Of a stretch of DNA of 64,000 nucleotides, positions 8,587 through 17,592 are shown in pieces. The stretch lies in NCBI RefSeq assembly GCF_910578695.1, contig NZ_CAJTQJ010000002.1, positions 62,001-126,000 of the forward strand, read 5' to 3'. Position 1 is the first letter of the stretch. Every line of letters begins with the position of its first letter. Position numbers and translations under genes: made by a program. The DNA is from an uncultured Brachyspira sp. Its GTDB lineage: Bacteria > Spirochaetota > Brachyspiria > Brachyspirales > Brachyspiraceae. Below the pieces are notes generated by a model, which saw only the letters and a program-made list of their open reading frames with translations, was not told where the DNA came from and searched no databases.

Positions 8587-10674
8587 TTATGATAAGCTAT
8601 AAAGCATATCTCCGTAAGTAGGAAGTTTCCAATACTTTTTAGATACTATTTTTTCTAATTCATCTATTGTAATTCTCATATTTTCCAAACAGCCGAATAC
8701 TTTATCTCTGTAAAATCTAGCTGATTTTAATATATCATTTATCTTTTTAGCTTCTTCAATATATTTTTCTAATTTAGCTAATTTATTATCCAAATCTAAA
8801 ATCAAATCATTAAGTTTATTAATTAATTTTTTTTCCGCATCAAATTTTAATTTTAAACTTCTTTTTTTATCAGCACAATTAGCAAGCTCCCCTGTATACT
8901 CAATAGAGTAGGGCAGTATTTGTTTATGCACCATATCTATCAATGTAAGGGCTTCTATATTGATTTCCTTAATATATTCTTCCATAGTTATTTCATATCT
9001 TGAATGTACTTCTGCTTCTGTTAAAACTTTATGTTTTGTAAGAACTTCTACATTCTTTTTTGATATAAAATGAGGCAATGCTTCAGGCGTAGTTTTTAAA
9101 TTGAATAATCCTCTTCTTTCAGCTTCTTTAATCCAATCATCAGAGTAATTATTGCCGTTATATATTATTCTTTTATGTTTTTTAAAAGTTTCTTTTATTA
9201 ACTCATCAATATCTTTTTCTAAATTTTCAGATTTTTCTAATATATCAGCAAACTGAGATAATGTTTCAGCTACTATAGTATTCATAATAATATTAGGTCC
9301 TGAAACAGAAAGGCTTGAACCTACCATTCTAAATTCAAATTTATTTCCTGTAAATGCTAAAGGAGAAGTTCTGTTTCTGTCTGTTGTATCCTTTGTAAGT
9401 CTGGCTAAAGAATTAACACCCATTTCCATCTCAACTTTTTCTTTACTTTTGTATTTTTTAGAATTCTCTATAGATTCAAGTATCTCAGTAAGTTCATCTC
9501 CAAGAAATATAGATATAATCGCAGGGGGAGCCTCAGAAGCACCTAATCTATGATCATTGCTTGCAGTTGCAGTAGTTACTCTAAGAAGGTCCTGATATTC
9601 ATCAACAGCCTTAATTACAGCGGACAAAAATAATAAAAACTGCTTATTTTTAGCAGGGTTGTCAGTAGGATCTAATAAATTTAATCCTGTATCTGTAGAT
9701 ATTGACCAATTATTATGCTTACCGCTTCCATTTACTCCTGTAAAAGGTTTTTCATGAAGTATGCAGGCTAAATTATGCTTTTCTGCTATTACCTTCATAA
9801 GCTCCATAGTAATTTGATTCTGATCTGTCGCCATATTTGTAACTGTAAATTCAGGAGCTAATTCATACTGTCCGGGAGCAGCCTCATTATGCTCAGTTTT
9901 AGCAACTATTCCAAGTTTCCAAAGTTCATTATCAAGCTCTTTCATAAAAGCAAGTACTTTAGGCTTAATTGCCCCAAAATAATGATCTTCTAATTCCTGC
10001 CCCTTAGGAGGACAAGCTCCAAATAAAGTTCTTTTACAATATCTTAAATCAGGTCTCTGCAAATATAAATCTCTGTCTATTAAAAAATATTCTTGTTCAG
10101 CACCCACTGTAGTAAATACTCTATTAATATCATTATGTCCGAATAATTTTAATATTCTTTTAGCTTCTTTTTCTATTACCTCCATAGAGCGAAGCAGGGG
10201 AGTTTTCTTATCTAAAGATTCTCCGCTGTATGAACAAAAAGCACTAGGTATGCATAAAGTATCATCTTTTATAAAAGCATAAGAAGTAGGGTCCCAAGCT
10301 GTATATCCTCTGGCTTCAAATGTGGCTCTAAGTCCTCCAGAAGGAAAACTAGATGCATCAGGTTCTCCCTGTACTAATTCCTTTCCTGTAAATTCCATAC
10401 GAATAGAACCGTCATCAGTCTGAGTGATAAAACTTGTATGTTTCTCAGCTGTTATGCCTGTCATAGGCTGAAACCAATGAGTAAAATGAGTAGCACCTTT
10501 TTCTATAGCCCATTCTTTCATAGCATGAGCTACTACATTTGCAACTTCTAAATTTAAACGCTCTCCATTTTTTATAGTTTTTATGAGTTTTTTATAAATG
10601 TCTTTAGGAAGTTTGTCTTTCATAACATTATCATTAAAAACCATACTAGCGAAAATTTCAGGTATTTTTTTCAT
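8587..10674 (-). CDS. glnN: Glutamine synthetase type III
   Basis: This enzyme makes glutamine from glutamate, ammonia and ATP. The 695-residue length is that of GSIII rather than the roughly 450 residues of GSI. The type III marker [20 protein letters not shown] is present, followed by [19 protein letters not shown] and the substrate block [27 protein letters not shown] and [14 protein letters not shown] carry catalytic residues, and the C-terminal extension is helical. It has its own GGAGA ribosome site. It starts 70 bases after the end of the chemotaxis operon on the same strand, so read-through from that operon is possible. Confidence 0.96.
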   Translation of the reverse strand: MKKIPEIFASMVFNDNVMKDKLPKDIYKKLIKTIKNGERLNLEVANVVAHAMKEWAIEKGATHFTHWFQPMTGITAEKHTSFITQTDDGSIRMEFTGKELVQGEPDASSFPSGGLRATFEARGYTAWDPTSYAFIKDDTLCIPSAFCSYSGESLDKKTPLLRSMEVIEKEAKRILKLFGHNDINRVFTTVGAEQEYFLIDRDLYLQRPDLRYCKRTLFGACPPKGQELEDHYFGAIKPKVLAFMKELDNELWKLGIVAKTEHNEAAPGQYELAPEFTVTNMATDQNQITMELMKVIAEKHNLACILHEKPFTGVNGSGKHNNWSISTDTGLNLLDPTDNPAKNKQFLLFLSAVIKAVDEYQDLLRVTTATASNDHRLGASEAPPAIISIFLGDELTEILESIENSKKYKSKEKVEMEMGVNSLARLTKDTTDRNRTSPLAFTGNKFEFRMVGSSLSVSGPNIIMNTIVAETLSQFADILEKSENLEKDIDELIKETFKKHKRIIYNGNNYSDDWIKEAERRGLFNLKTTPEALPHFISKKNVEVLTKHKVLTEAEVHSRYEITMEEYIKEINIEALTLIDMVHKQILPYSIEYTGELANCADKKRSLKLKFDAEKKLINKLNDLILDLDNKLAKLEKYIEEAKKINDILKSARFYRDKVFGCLENMRITIDELEKIVSKKYWKLPTYGDMLYSLS

Positions 10675-10744
10675 TTAAATATTTCTCCAAAAAAATTATA
10701 ATATCATTACTGATTATTAGAAGTCATAATAAAAGAACATCAAT

Positions 10745-11560
10745 TTAAATATTATTATATATAAACTGCTTTAATTCATATAATGCTTTTAATGCTTCTT
10801 TTCTGTTAATATTATTTCTGCTGGAAAATAGAACTTTTATATCATTAATTTCAGAAAGACTCATATAATCATCGCCTGCTATTCTTTCATAAATATACTC
10901 AATATCTTTTAATACAGCATCATCATAATTATTAAATACAAAATATTCATCTGGTAAATTCCAAATAAGTGCTTCTATTATAGGAGGGGTTAATTCATTC
11001 ATATATTTAATTTCAGAAGAAAAAGTTAAAAATATATGCTTAAATAATTTTACAATATTAATAAAATTAGCTCCGCAGTTATGCTCTTTCTTATCAAAAT
11101 TTTTATTATCTAATTTCGGATAAAATATTTCATTAGCTCCATTATCATCTGTAACCAATGCCCCTTCAATATTATCATCAAAGTTTTTAAATGCCGGTAT
11201 CAATACAATTTTTTCATTTTCATATTCTAAAATTAAAGATGATGATCTATTAATTATCTTATTTGAATATAAGTTATTATTTTTAATTAATTCTAAAATA
11301 GAAGATTTAAATTTTCTAGTATCATAAAGATTATCACTATCTTCCAATATAAGAAATATATTTAGATATTCCATATAATCAATATCTGTTCTATTTCTTT
11401 TTGAACCAGAAGCAATAATAGAAATATTATCAAACTTTCTATGCGAAACTATTAACTTAGATATAAAGTCCAATTTATTTTCTATTTTATAATATGGGTA
11501 AGAAGTGAATCCTCTTACCCATTTATTTATATATTCATATAAATCTATATTTTTGTTCAT
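10745..11560 (-). CDS. Nucleotidyltransferase-fold protein with lost active site, last gene of the chemotaxis operon
   Basis: I read this 271-residue protein as an OAS/CD-NTase-type fold from the order of its blocks. SGSKRNRT (residues 51-58) fits the Gly-Ser loop, the strand YLNIFLIL follows, and IVLIPAF (118-124) fits the third carboxylate strand. NFINIVKLFKHIF and LTPPIIEALIWNLPDEYF fit the C-terminal helical part. Aligned by eye to the family pattern GS...T...DxD, the two Asp positions are Tyr65 and Asn67, and the third carboxylate position is Val119. All three metal ligands therefore seem lost, and it is more likely a binding or regulatory protein than an enzyme. It starts 6 bases after the cheB stop. 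The fold assignment is by eye and moderately sure; the function is unknown. Confidence 0.6.
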   Translation of the reverse strand: MNKNIDLYEYINKWVRGFTSYPYYKIENKLDFISKLIVSHRKFDNISIIASGSKRNRTDIDYMEYLNIFLILEDSDNLYDTRKFKSSILELIKNNNLYSNKIINRSSSLILEYENEKIVLIPAFKNFDDNIEGALVTDDNGANEIFYPKLDNKNFDKKEHNCGANFINIVKLFKHIFLTFSSEIKYMNELTPPIIEALIWNLPDEYFVFNNYDDAVLKDIEYIYERIAGDDYMSLSEINDIKVLFSSRNNINRKEALKALYELKQFIYNNI

Positions 11561-11566
11561 TTTATA

Positions 11567-12700
11567 TTATGCTTTTTTTAAAGCAGCAGCAAGTATTTTA
11601 TCTAATGGTAAAACCTCATCTACACAGCCTCTTGCAATTGCTTCTCTAGGCATTCCAAAAACAGTACAGGTTTCTTCATTCTGAGCTATATTATAAGCTC
11701 CTGCATCCTTCATTTCCTTCATACCATTAGCACCGTCATCGCCCATACCAGTAAGTATTATACCTATAGCTTTATTTTTAGCATAAACTGCACCGCTTCT
11801 AAAAAGTACATCCACAGAAGGCTTATGTCTTGTAACAGCCTCTCCGTCTTTAACTTCTATATAATATTTACCGCCTCTAACTTTAATCATAGTATGTTTA
11901 GCTCCTCTGGCAAGTACAGCCTGTCCTCTGCTTACACTCATACCGTCTTCAGATTCAAATACATCTATTTTTAGAATACTATTTAATCTCTTAGCAAAAG
12001 ATGTAGTAAAATGTTCAGGCATATGCTGAGCTATAACAATAGGGGGAGCTGAAGGCGTAACATTTTTAAGACATTCTATTAAAGCCTCAGTACCTCCTGT
12101 AGAAGAACCAATAAGAATTATTTTTTCCATAGGAGTTTCCCTAGAAGGAGTTAAAGGAAGTATTATATCAGCAGTATTTTTTTGATAAACCTTAAATCCT
12201 GAAGTTTTAGGAGCTTCTAGGCTGATAGGAGTTTTCTCTGCACTGCCTGCAGGCTCATCTGGTACTTTAACTCCGTGTTTTCTATAGAATTTAGCTCTGT
12301 TTGCATAAGCATTCTTTATTTTTTCCACCAAATCTGTAGCTAACTCTTCTACACCGTCTCTTACATTGGCAGAAGGTTTTATTACATAATCAAAAGCACC
12401 TATATTCAAAGCATCTAAAGCAAGCTCTCTATGTTTATCCAAAAGAGAACTAAACATTATTACAGGTATAGGGTTATTTAGCATAAGTTTTTTAAGATAT
12501 GTAATACCGTCCATTTCAGGCATTTCAATATCTAAAGTAATAATATCAGGTTTGAGACTTTTAACCTTATTTTCAGCTAAAATTGGATTTGCAGCAGTAC
12601 CTACCATCTCTAATGCAGGATCTGAATTAACAATTTTAGTGAGTAATTGTCTAATTAGTGCGCTATCATCAATAGCCAATACTTTAATTTTTGTCGCCAT
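11567..12700 (-). CDS. cheB: Chemotaxis protein-glutamate methylesterase/deamidase CheB
   Basis: CheB removes methyl groups from receptor glutamates and deamidates glutamines when phosphorylated by CheA. The 377-residue protein has a receiver domain with acidic pair Asp11-Asp12 and phospho-acceptor Asp57 (LDIEMPEMDG). A linker runs from about residues 130 to 190. The esterase domain has Ser200 in GSSTGGTEA, His226 in QHMPEHF and Asp322 in GMGDDGANGM. All catalytic residues are present. It lies 25 bases after cheD and 6 bases before the nucleotidyltransferase-like gene. Confidence 0.97.
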   Translation of the reverse strand: MATKIKVLAIDDSALIRQLLTKIVNSDPALEMVGTAANPILAENKVKSLKPDIITLDIEMPEMDGITYLKKLMLNNPIPVIMFSSLLDKHRELALDALNIGAFDYVIKPSANVRDGVEELATDLVEKIKNAYANRAKFYRKHGVKVPDEPAGSAEKTPISLEAPKTSGFKVYQKNTADIILPLTPSRETPMEKIILIGSSTGGTEALIECLKNVTPSAPPIVIAQHMPEHFTTSFAKRLNSILKIDVFESEDGMSVSRGQAVLARGAKHTMIKVRGGKYYIEVKDGEAVTRHKPSVDVLFRSGAVYAKNKAIGIILTGMGDDGANGMKEMKDAGAYNIAQNEETCTVFGMPREAIARGCVDEVLPLDKILAAALKKA

Positions 12701-12725
12701 AAAAAATCCTTAATTTATTAATATA

Positions 12726-13319
12726 TTAAAACAAAGTGATATCTGATTTTTCCTCAAGTTTATGCTGTAAATTTTTAGAATATTTAATTTCTTGTTCAGC
12801 AGAAAATTCTTTGGTTTTACCTTCTAATTTCTTCATAAGAACTCTGTTTTCCGTATTAAAAAAGAATACTTTTCTAGGCCAAGAACCCCCAATATCTTCA
12901 CTTACGATAGGTATTTTTTCATCAGATAAAAATTTTTTAGCAAATTTTATATTTTTATCAGGCACTTGAAGAATATTACTAGTCATACTAGAAAGAACAT
13001 GTCCTCCTCCAAATATTTTAGCAGTAAGATTTTCTTTTTTACCGCCTAACTTAATGATCTCATTTATAAGAACCTCCATAGCAAAAACACCGTATCTTGT
13101 ATGATTATAATCTTCAGCAGGGTTTTCCCATTCTCTCATCTCTGGAAGCATAAAATGATTCATACCTCCGAATTTCAGCTTGTTTTCAAAGAGACAAACA
13201 GATATGCAGCTGCCTAATACTGTTTTTATTACAGCAGGTTCTTTTGAAGCATAATAACCGCCAATATATATTGTTATTCTTTTAAAATTACTATTGGCTG
13301 CTTCTGGAAAATCAATCAT
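12726..13319 (-). CDS. cheD: Chemoreceptor glutamine deamidase CheD
   Basis: CheD deamidates specific receptor glutamines, which adjusts receptor sensitivity. The 197-residue protein has the catalytic Cys38 in LGSCISVCLF and His55 in GGMNHFMLPE, 17 residues apart as in the Thermotoga enzyme. HTRYGVFAMEVLINE and the GGGHVL block follow. In other bacteria CheD partners CheC; no cheC is seen in this operon. The C-terminal 40 residues are a charged extension beyond the core. Confidence 0.95.
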   Translation of the reverse strand: MIDFPEAANSNFKRITIYIGGYYASKEPAVIKTVLGSCISVCLFENKLKFGGMNHFMLPEMREWENPAEDYNHTRYGVFAMEVLINEIIKLGGKKENLTAKIFGGGHVLSSMTSNILQVPDKNIKFAKKFLSDEKIPIVSEDIGGSWPRKVFFFNTENRVLMKKLEGKTKEFSAEQEIKYSKNLQHKLEEKSDITLF

Positions 13320-13335
13320 TATTACACACCCCTAG

Positions 13336-14187
13336 TTAGATTTTTTTATAGATATTACTTGCTACATATTTAAATTTATCAGATACTCCAAATAATGTTT
13401 CTGAATGACCTATAAATACTAAACCGTCTTCCTTTAAATATTTATAAAATTTATTAAATAATTCCTTTTGGAATTCTTTATCAAAATAAATAATAACATT
13501 TCTGCAAAATATTAAATCAAACTTAGTATGAATATCAAACTCCTCATCTTTAAAATTAAGCTGTCTGAAAGAAAGATTTTTTTTCAAAATATCTTTAACT
13601 TTATATAATCCTTCTTTATCGCCAGTTCCTTTTAAAAAATACTTTCTTAAAATATTGTCATCTATAGGATCAACATTTTCATCTTTATATATTCCAGTTC
13701 TTCCATGTGCTAATACATTGGTATCTATATCACTAGCCAAAACTCTTATATCATATTTATCATAATTAGAGCCGAAATACTCATGCAAAGTCATTTGAAT
13801 AGTATAAGGTTCTTCTCCTGTAGAACATGCAGCAGACCATATTCTAAGATTCTTATTTTTTCCAGCTTTGAAGTCATTTTCCCAATCTGGAAGAAAAGTA
13901 CTTTTCATATATTCAAAATGTTTATTTTCTCTAAAAAAATCTGTTTTATTAGTTGTAACAGCATTTACAAAATTAACAAGATCTTCATCATCAGCATTCT
14001 TGACAAAATCTATATACTCTTTAAAAGAGGACATATTTAAAACCCTTAGTCTTTTACTTAGCCTAGAAGTTACTAATGCTCTTTTATGATTAGACATTTG
14101 TATACGGGTTTTATCGTATATTATCTTTACTAATTCTGCAAACTCAGAATCGCTTAGAGCAGGCATATGATCATTTATATCTTCCAT
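13336..14187 (-). CDS. cheR: Chemotaxis protein methyltransferase CheR
   Basis: CheR methylates receptor glutamates using S-adenosylmethionine. The 283-residue protein has the all-helical N-terminal domain (ALVTSRLSKRLRVLNM). The SAM-binding fold follows, with RIWSAACSTGEEPYTIQMTL, VLASDIDTNVL and FDLIFCRNVIIYFD. The C-terminal YLKEDGLVFIGHSETLFG is typical. The length is normal. The spacing to both neighbours is about 16-19 bases, within the operon. Confidence 0.96.
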   Translation of the reverse strand: MEDINDHMPALSDSEFAELVKIIYDKTRIQMSNHKRALVTSRLSKRLRVLNMSSFKEYIDFVKNADDEDLVNFVNAVTTNKTDFFRENKHFEYMKSTFLPDWENDFKAGKNKNLRIWSAACSTGEEPYTIQMTLHEYFGSNYDKYDIRVLASDIDTNVLAHGRTGIYKDENVDPIDDNILRKYFLKGTGDKEGLYKVKDILKKNLSFRQLNFKDEEFDIHTKFDLIFCRNVIIYFDKEFQKELFNKFYKYLKEDGLVFIGHSETLFGVSDKFKYVASNIYKKI

Positions 14188-14206
14188 ATTTCATACCTCA
14201 ATGATT

Positions 14207-14737
14207 TTATACCGTTTGATTATCTGTAGTATTAGATTTTATTATTTCTTCTATAGGAAGAACCATAATAATTTTATTTTCTAATCTAATAACATTAGAA
14301 ATTTGAAGTCCTCTCATATTGTCAATAGGTGTTTCTGTCATTTGACTTTCGTAAACAGTGATAACATCACTTACCATATCCGCTAATATACCGAATTTCC
14401 TATTAGCTGTATTTATAACTATAATAACATCATCTTCAATAGAATGATCATTTCTTCTATCCAAACCAAACCTTATTCTTATATCAACTATATGAAGAAT
14501 ATTGCCTCTTAAATTCATAAGTCCTCTCATATATTTAGGACTTCCGGGAACAGGAGTTATATTAGTTACACTTACAATACTTTCAGTATTCAATACATCA
14601 AGAGCATATTCCTCATCATCGATTTTAAAAACTAAAAACTGCTGACTAGGTTCAATATAAATATTTTCATCATGTTCTAAAGATGTGCCTCCAACCTGAG
14701 GTATATTAGCTGCATTTATTTTTTGATTATCTAACAT
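14207..14737 (-). CDS. cheW: Chemotaxis coupling protein CheW
   Basis: CheW links receptors to the CheA kinase in the polar signalling array. The 176-residue protein carries one CheW domain. It opens FLVFKIDDEEYALDVLNTES, continues with ITPVPGSPKYMRGLMNLRGN, and ends its core near the GLQISNVIRLENKIIMVLP strands. An extra N-terminal tail of about 30 residues precedes the domain. The gene lies 11 bases after cheA. Confidence 0.96.
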   Translation of the reverse strand: MLDNQKINAANIPQVGGTSLEHDENIYIEPSQQFLVFKIDDEEYALDVLNTESIVSVTNITPVPGSPKYMRGLMNLRGNILHIVDIRIRFGLDRRNDHSIEDDVIIVINTANRKFGILADMVSDVITVYESQMTETPIDNMRGLQISNVIRLENKIIMVLPIEEIIKSNTTDNQTV

Positions 14738-14748
14738 ATTACAATCCT

Positions 14749-16866
14749 TTATTTTACGCCATTGTTTATTTTTCCTTGTAAAGACATATTAACTAAACCC
14801 TGTATATCTATAATAAGGGCTATTTTTCCGTCTCCAAGTATAGTACCGCCGGCTATACCAGCATGTTTGCTAAATGCTGAATCTAAAGATTTAATAACAA
14901 CTTGCTGCTGATCTAGTAACTCATCAACAAATATAGCACATTTTCTATATCCTGCTTCAACAACAACAACTATACCGTCATCTATATTATCAACTTGAGT
15001 GTCTATTTCAAATACTTTATGCAGTCTAATTAAAGGCAGATACTCATCTCTAATCTTAATCATTTCGCCTTTGCCTTCAAAAGGCTTAACCTGTTCATTT
15101 TTTACTTTTATCTGTTCTATAATAGAAATTAAAGGCATAATATATATCTGCTTGCCTAAAGCAAAAGTAATGCCTTCAATAATAGCTAAAGTAAGAGGAA
15201 GTTTAATTATAAAAGTACTGCCTTGCCCTTCAGTAGATTTAATTTCTATTTTGCCTTTCATTTTTTCTACATTAGCTCTAACAACATCCATACCAACGCC
15301 TCTTCCTGATATGTCAGTTATTTTCTCAGCAGTAGAAAGACCGGGACTGAATATAGTTCTGTATATTTCTATATCAGAATATTTGCCGTCTTTGGAAAGA
15401 AGTCCTTTTTCAACAGCTTTATTAAATATTCTTTCTTTATTTAAACCATTGCCGTCATCTGACACTTCTATAACAACATGCCCCTCTTGGTGAGCAGCAG
15501 ACATTATTATAGTACCTGCTTCGGATTTTCCTCTTGCCACTCTCTCTTCTTTAGTTTTTTCTATACCATGATCCATAGAATTTCTTATAATATGCTTAAG
15601 AGGGTCAGACAATTGCTCAAGCATATTTTTATCTATTTCTGTAGTTTCGCCTTTCAATACTAATTTTACCTCTTTATTTAATTCCAAGTTCAAATCTCTA
15701 ACATATCTATGGAACTGAGTAAATATAGGACCTATAGGCATCATTCGGATATTCATAACTTCTTCTTGTATCTGTCTTGAAGTTCTGTCCATTGAACTTA
15801 CAGCCTCTTTTAATCCATTATCTATATCCAAACTTTGAGTAAGCTGCATAATTCTTGACTGAGCAATAACAAGCTCTCCGATTAAATTCATCAAACTGTC
15901 TAATTTTCTAGTATCAACCCTAACTGTTGAAGGAGCCTGAACTTTTGAAGCAGTTTTAGGAGCGGCTTGATTGGCAGCAGGCTTATTAGCAGGAGCTGCA
16001 GTTTCTTCTTTAGCTGCTTTTTCCGCAGTACTTTCAGCAGCTTTTACTTGATTATCTTTACTTTCTTCATCATCTTTTATATCTGCTTTAGTATTTATAA
16101 TATTAATATCATTATCATCTATTACAAATAAGAAAATATTTTGTACTTCTTCTTCTGATGAATTTGTTTGAAAATCCAAAGAAAACTGAGTATAGCATAT
16201 ATAAGGATCTTCAAGATTCAAAATTGTAGGCAGACTGTTACATTCTATTCTTAAATTACTAATACTTCCTATAGCTCTAAGGTCATTTAAGAACATAAGA
16301 GGGTCTATACCATTATCAAAAATACTAGCTTTAAAACCCATTTCTATATGGAAATAATTTCCTCCTTCTGAAAGATGAGATGCATTTCCTTTATCATCAT
16401 CTTTTTTTGCTTCTGCCTCTTTTTTAGGCTCTTCATTTTTAGGCTCAGGTGCTGCAGCTTTCACTGATATTTCATTACCGTCAGCTATAGCTTTTATTTT
16501 AGCTTTTAATGAATCTATATTATCAATGCCCTCAGTTTCACTTTTACCGTCTATAATATTTTGAAGCATTAGTTTCACAGTATCTAAAAACTCTAATAGT
16601 ACTGTAATCATCTGCGGAGTTACATCCAATTTACCGCTTCTAACTTTCTCCAATAAATTTTCTGCAACATGGTTTAATTCACTCATAGTTGCAAATCCGA
16701 CAGTACCTGCTGAAGACTTAAGAGTATGAGCACTTCTAAATATTTTATTTAAAAGATCCTCGTCGCTTTTATTATCTTCTAACAGCACCAAGTCATTTTC
16801 AAGACCTTCAACTATCTCATTAGCTTCGCTTAAAAATATCGAAATAAATTCATCACTATCAAACAT
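14749..16866 (-). CDS. cheA: Chemotaxis histidine kinase CheA
   Basis: CheA autophosphorylates and passes phosphate to CheY and CheB. The 705-residue protein contains an N-terminal Hpt domain with phospho-acceptor His47 (RSAHTLKSSAG). A central region of about residues 160-280 may bind the regulators, followed by an Ala- and Lys-rich linker. Dimerisation follows from about residue 315 (RKLDSLMNLIGELVIAQSRI). The ATPase has the N box LKHIIRNSMDHGIE and G boxes including SGRGVGMDVV. A CheW-like regulatory domain occupies the last 140 residues. All core motifs are intact. Confidence 0.97.
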   Translation of the reverse strand: MFDSDEFISIFLSEANEIVEGLENDLVLLEDNKSDEDLLNKIFRSAHTLKSSAGTVGFATMSELNHVAENLLEKVRSGKLDVTPQMITVLLEFLDTVKLMLQNIIDGKSETEGIDNIDSLKAKIKAIADGNEISVKAAAPEPKNEEPKKEAEAKKDDDKGNASHLSEGGNYFHIEMGFKASIFDNGIDPLMFLNDLRAIGSISNLRIECNSLPTILNLEDPYICYTQFSLDFQTNSSEEEVQNIFLFVIDDNDINIINTKADIKDDEESKDNQVKAAESTAEKAAKEETAAPANKPAANQAAPKTASKVQAPSTVRVDTRKLDSLMNLIGELVIAQSRIMQLTQSLDIDNGLKEAVSSMDRTSRQIQEEVMNIRMMPIGPIFTQFHRYVRDLNLELNKEVKLVLKGETTEIDKNMLEQLSDPLKHIIRNSMDHGIEKTKEERVARGKSEAGTIIMSAAHQEGHVVIEVSDDGNGLNKERIFNKAVEKGLLSKDGKYSDIEIYRTIFSPGLSTAEKITDISGRGVGMDVVRANVEKMKGKIEIKSTEGQGSTFIIKLPLTLAIIEGITFALGKQIYIMPLISIIEQIKVKNEQVKPFEGKGEMIKIRDEYLPLIRLHKVFEIDTQVDNIDDGIVVVVEAGYRKCAIFVDELLDQQQVVIKSLDSAFSKHAGIAGGTILGDGKIALIIDIQGLVNMSLQGKINNGVK

Positions 16867-16921
16867 ATATTACACCTCTGCCTTTATAAAATTCTTATTT
16901 TAACAATAAGACTATTGGAAA

Positions 16922-17290
16922 TCAGCTTAAGAAACGTTTTACAACATCCAAAAGCTGGGTTGGGTTAAACGGCTTTACCAACCAGCCGCTGGCTCCAGCA
17001 GCTTTACCCTCCATTTTCTTCTCATCTTGAGATTCTGTTGTAAGCATAAGAATAGGGGTATATTTATGCTGATCCACCTGTCTTACATGCTTAATAAATT
17101 CTATACCATCCATTTTAGGCATATTAAGGTCGGTTATTATCATATCAACATTAGGAGTCTTACCCAAAACCTCCAAGCCTGTAGTACCATCATCTGCAGA
17201 TACTACATCATAACTGCCTTTCTTTAAAGTATATTCAACAGATGCTCTAGCTGTATTTGAATCGTCTACAATTAGTATTGTTTTAGCCAT
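16922..17290 (-). CDS. cheY: Chemotaxis response regulator CheY
   Basis: This 122-residue single receiver domain has the acidic pair Asp9-Asp10 and phospho-acceptor Asp54 (IITDLNMPKMDG). The Thr of MLTTES and the Lys of LVKPFNP are also present. There is no output domain, so it should act by binding the flagellar switch. It lies 55 bases before cheA and 18 after the STAS gene. Confidence 0.95.
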   Translation of the reverse strand: MAKTILIVDDSNTARASVEYTLKKGSYDVVSADDGTTGLEVLGKTPNVDMIITDLNMPKMDGIEFIKHVRQVDQHKYTPILMLTTESQDEKKMEGKAAGASGWLVKPFNPTQLLDVVKRFLS

Positions 17291-17308
17291 ACATTAACCT
17301 CTTATTCA

Positions 17309-17572
17309 TTAATTATTTTTATCATTAATTATTTTTAAATAATCATCAAACAAGTTATTCATACCTTCTACTATAAGGTTTTTTCCATTTTTAGCAAGTT
17401 CTTTTTTTACGGCATATAATATTTGAAGTCCTGCTAAATCCACATGTGCATCGCCCTCGCAATTAAACTTTATAGTCATATCATCATTATAATCAGCACT
17501 TTTTATAACATTCTTAAAATATTTACTCATAGTTCTTATATTAAGATTATCATTTATCTCCAAAACTGACAT
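17309..17572 (-). CDS. STAS-domain protein in the chemotaxis operon
   Basis: This 87-residue protein folds as a single STAS domain by pattern, with strand TIKFNCEGDAHVDLAGLQIL, then helix YAVKKELAKNG and strand NLIVEG. In sporulation-type anti-anti-sigma factors this loop reads DSSG and carries the phosphorylated Ser. Here it is Asp45-Leu-Ala-Gly48, so the usual Ser is missing. A non-phosphorylated scaffold or sensor role in the chemotaxis complex is an inference. It lies between the MCP-like gene and cheY with gaps of about 20 bases. Confidence 0.8.
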   Translation of the reverse strand: MSVLEINDNLNIRTMSKYFKNVIKSADYNDDMTIKFNCEGDAHVDLAGLQILYAVKKELAKNGKNLIVEGMNNLFDDYLKIINDKNN

Positions 17573-17592
17573 AAATACCTCCGTAATTTTTA

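Noticed and set aside
10745..11560. TDID (residues 58-61) of the nucleotidyltransferase-like protein as the catalytic DxD
   Set aside because: It sits directly after the Gly-Ser loop, too early. The hydrophobic strand that should carry DxD is YLNIFLIL, seven residues later.
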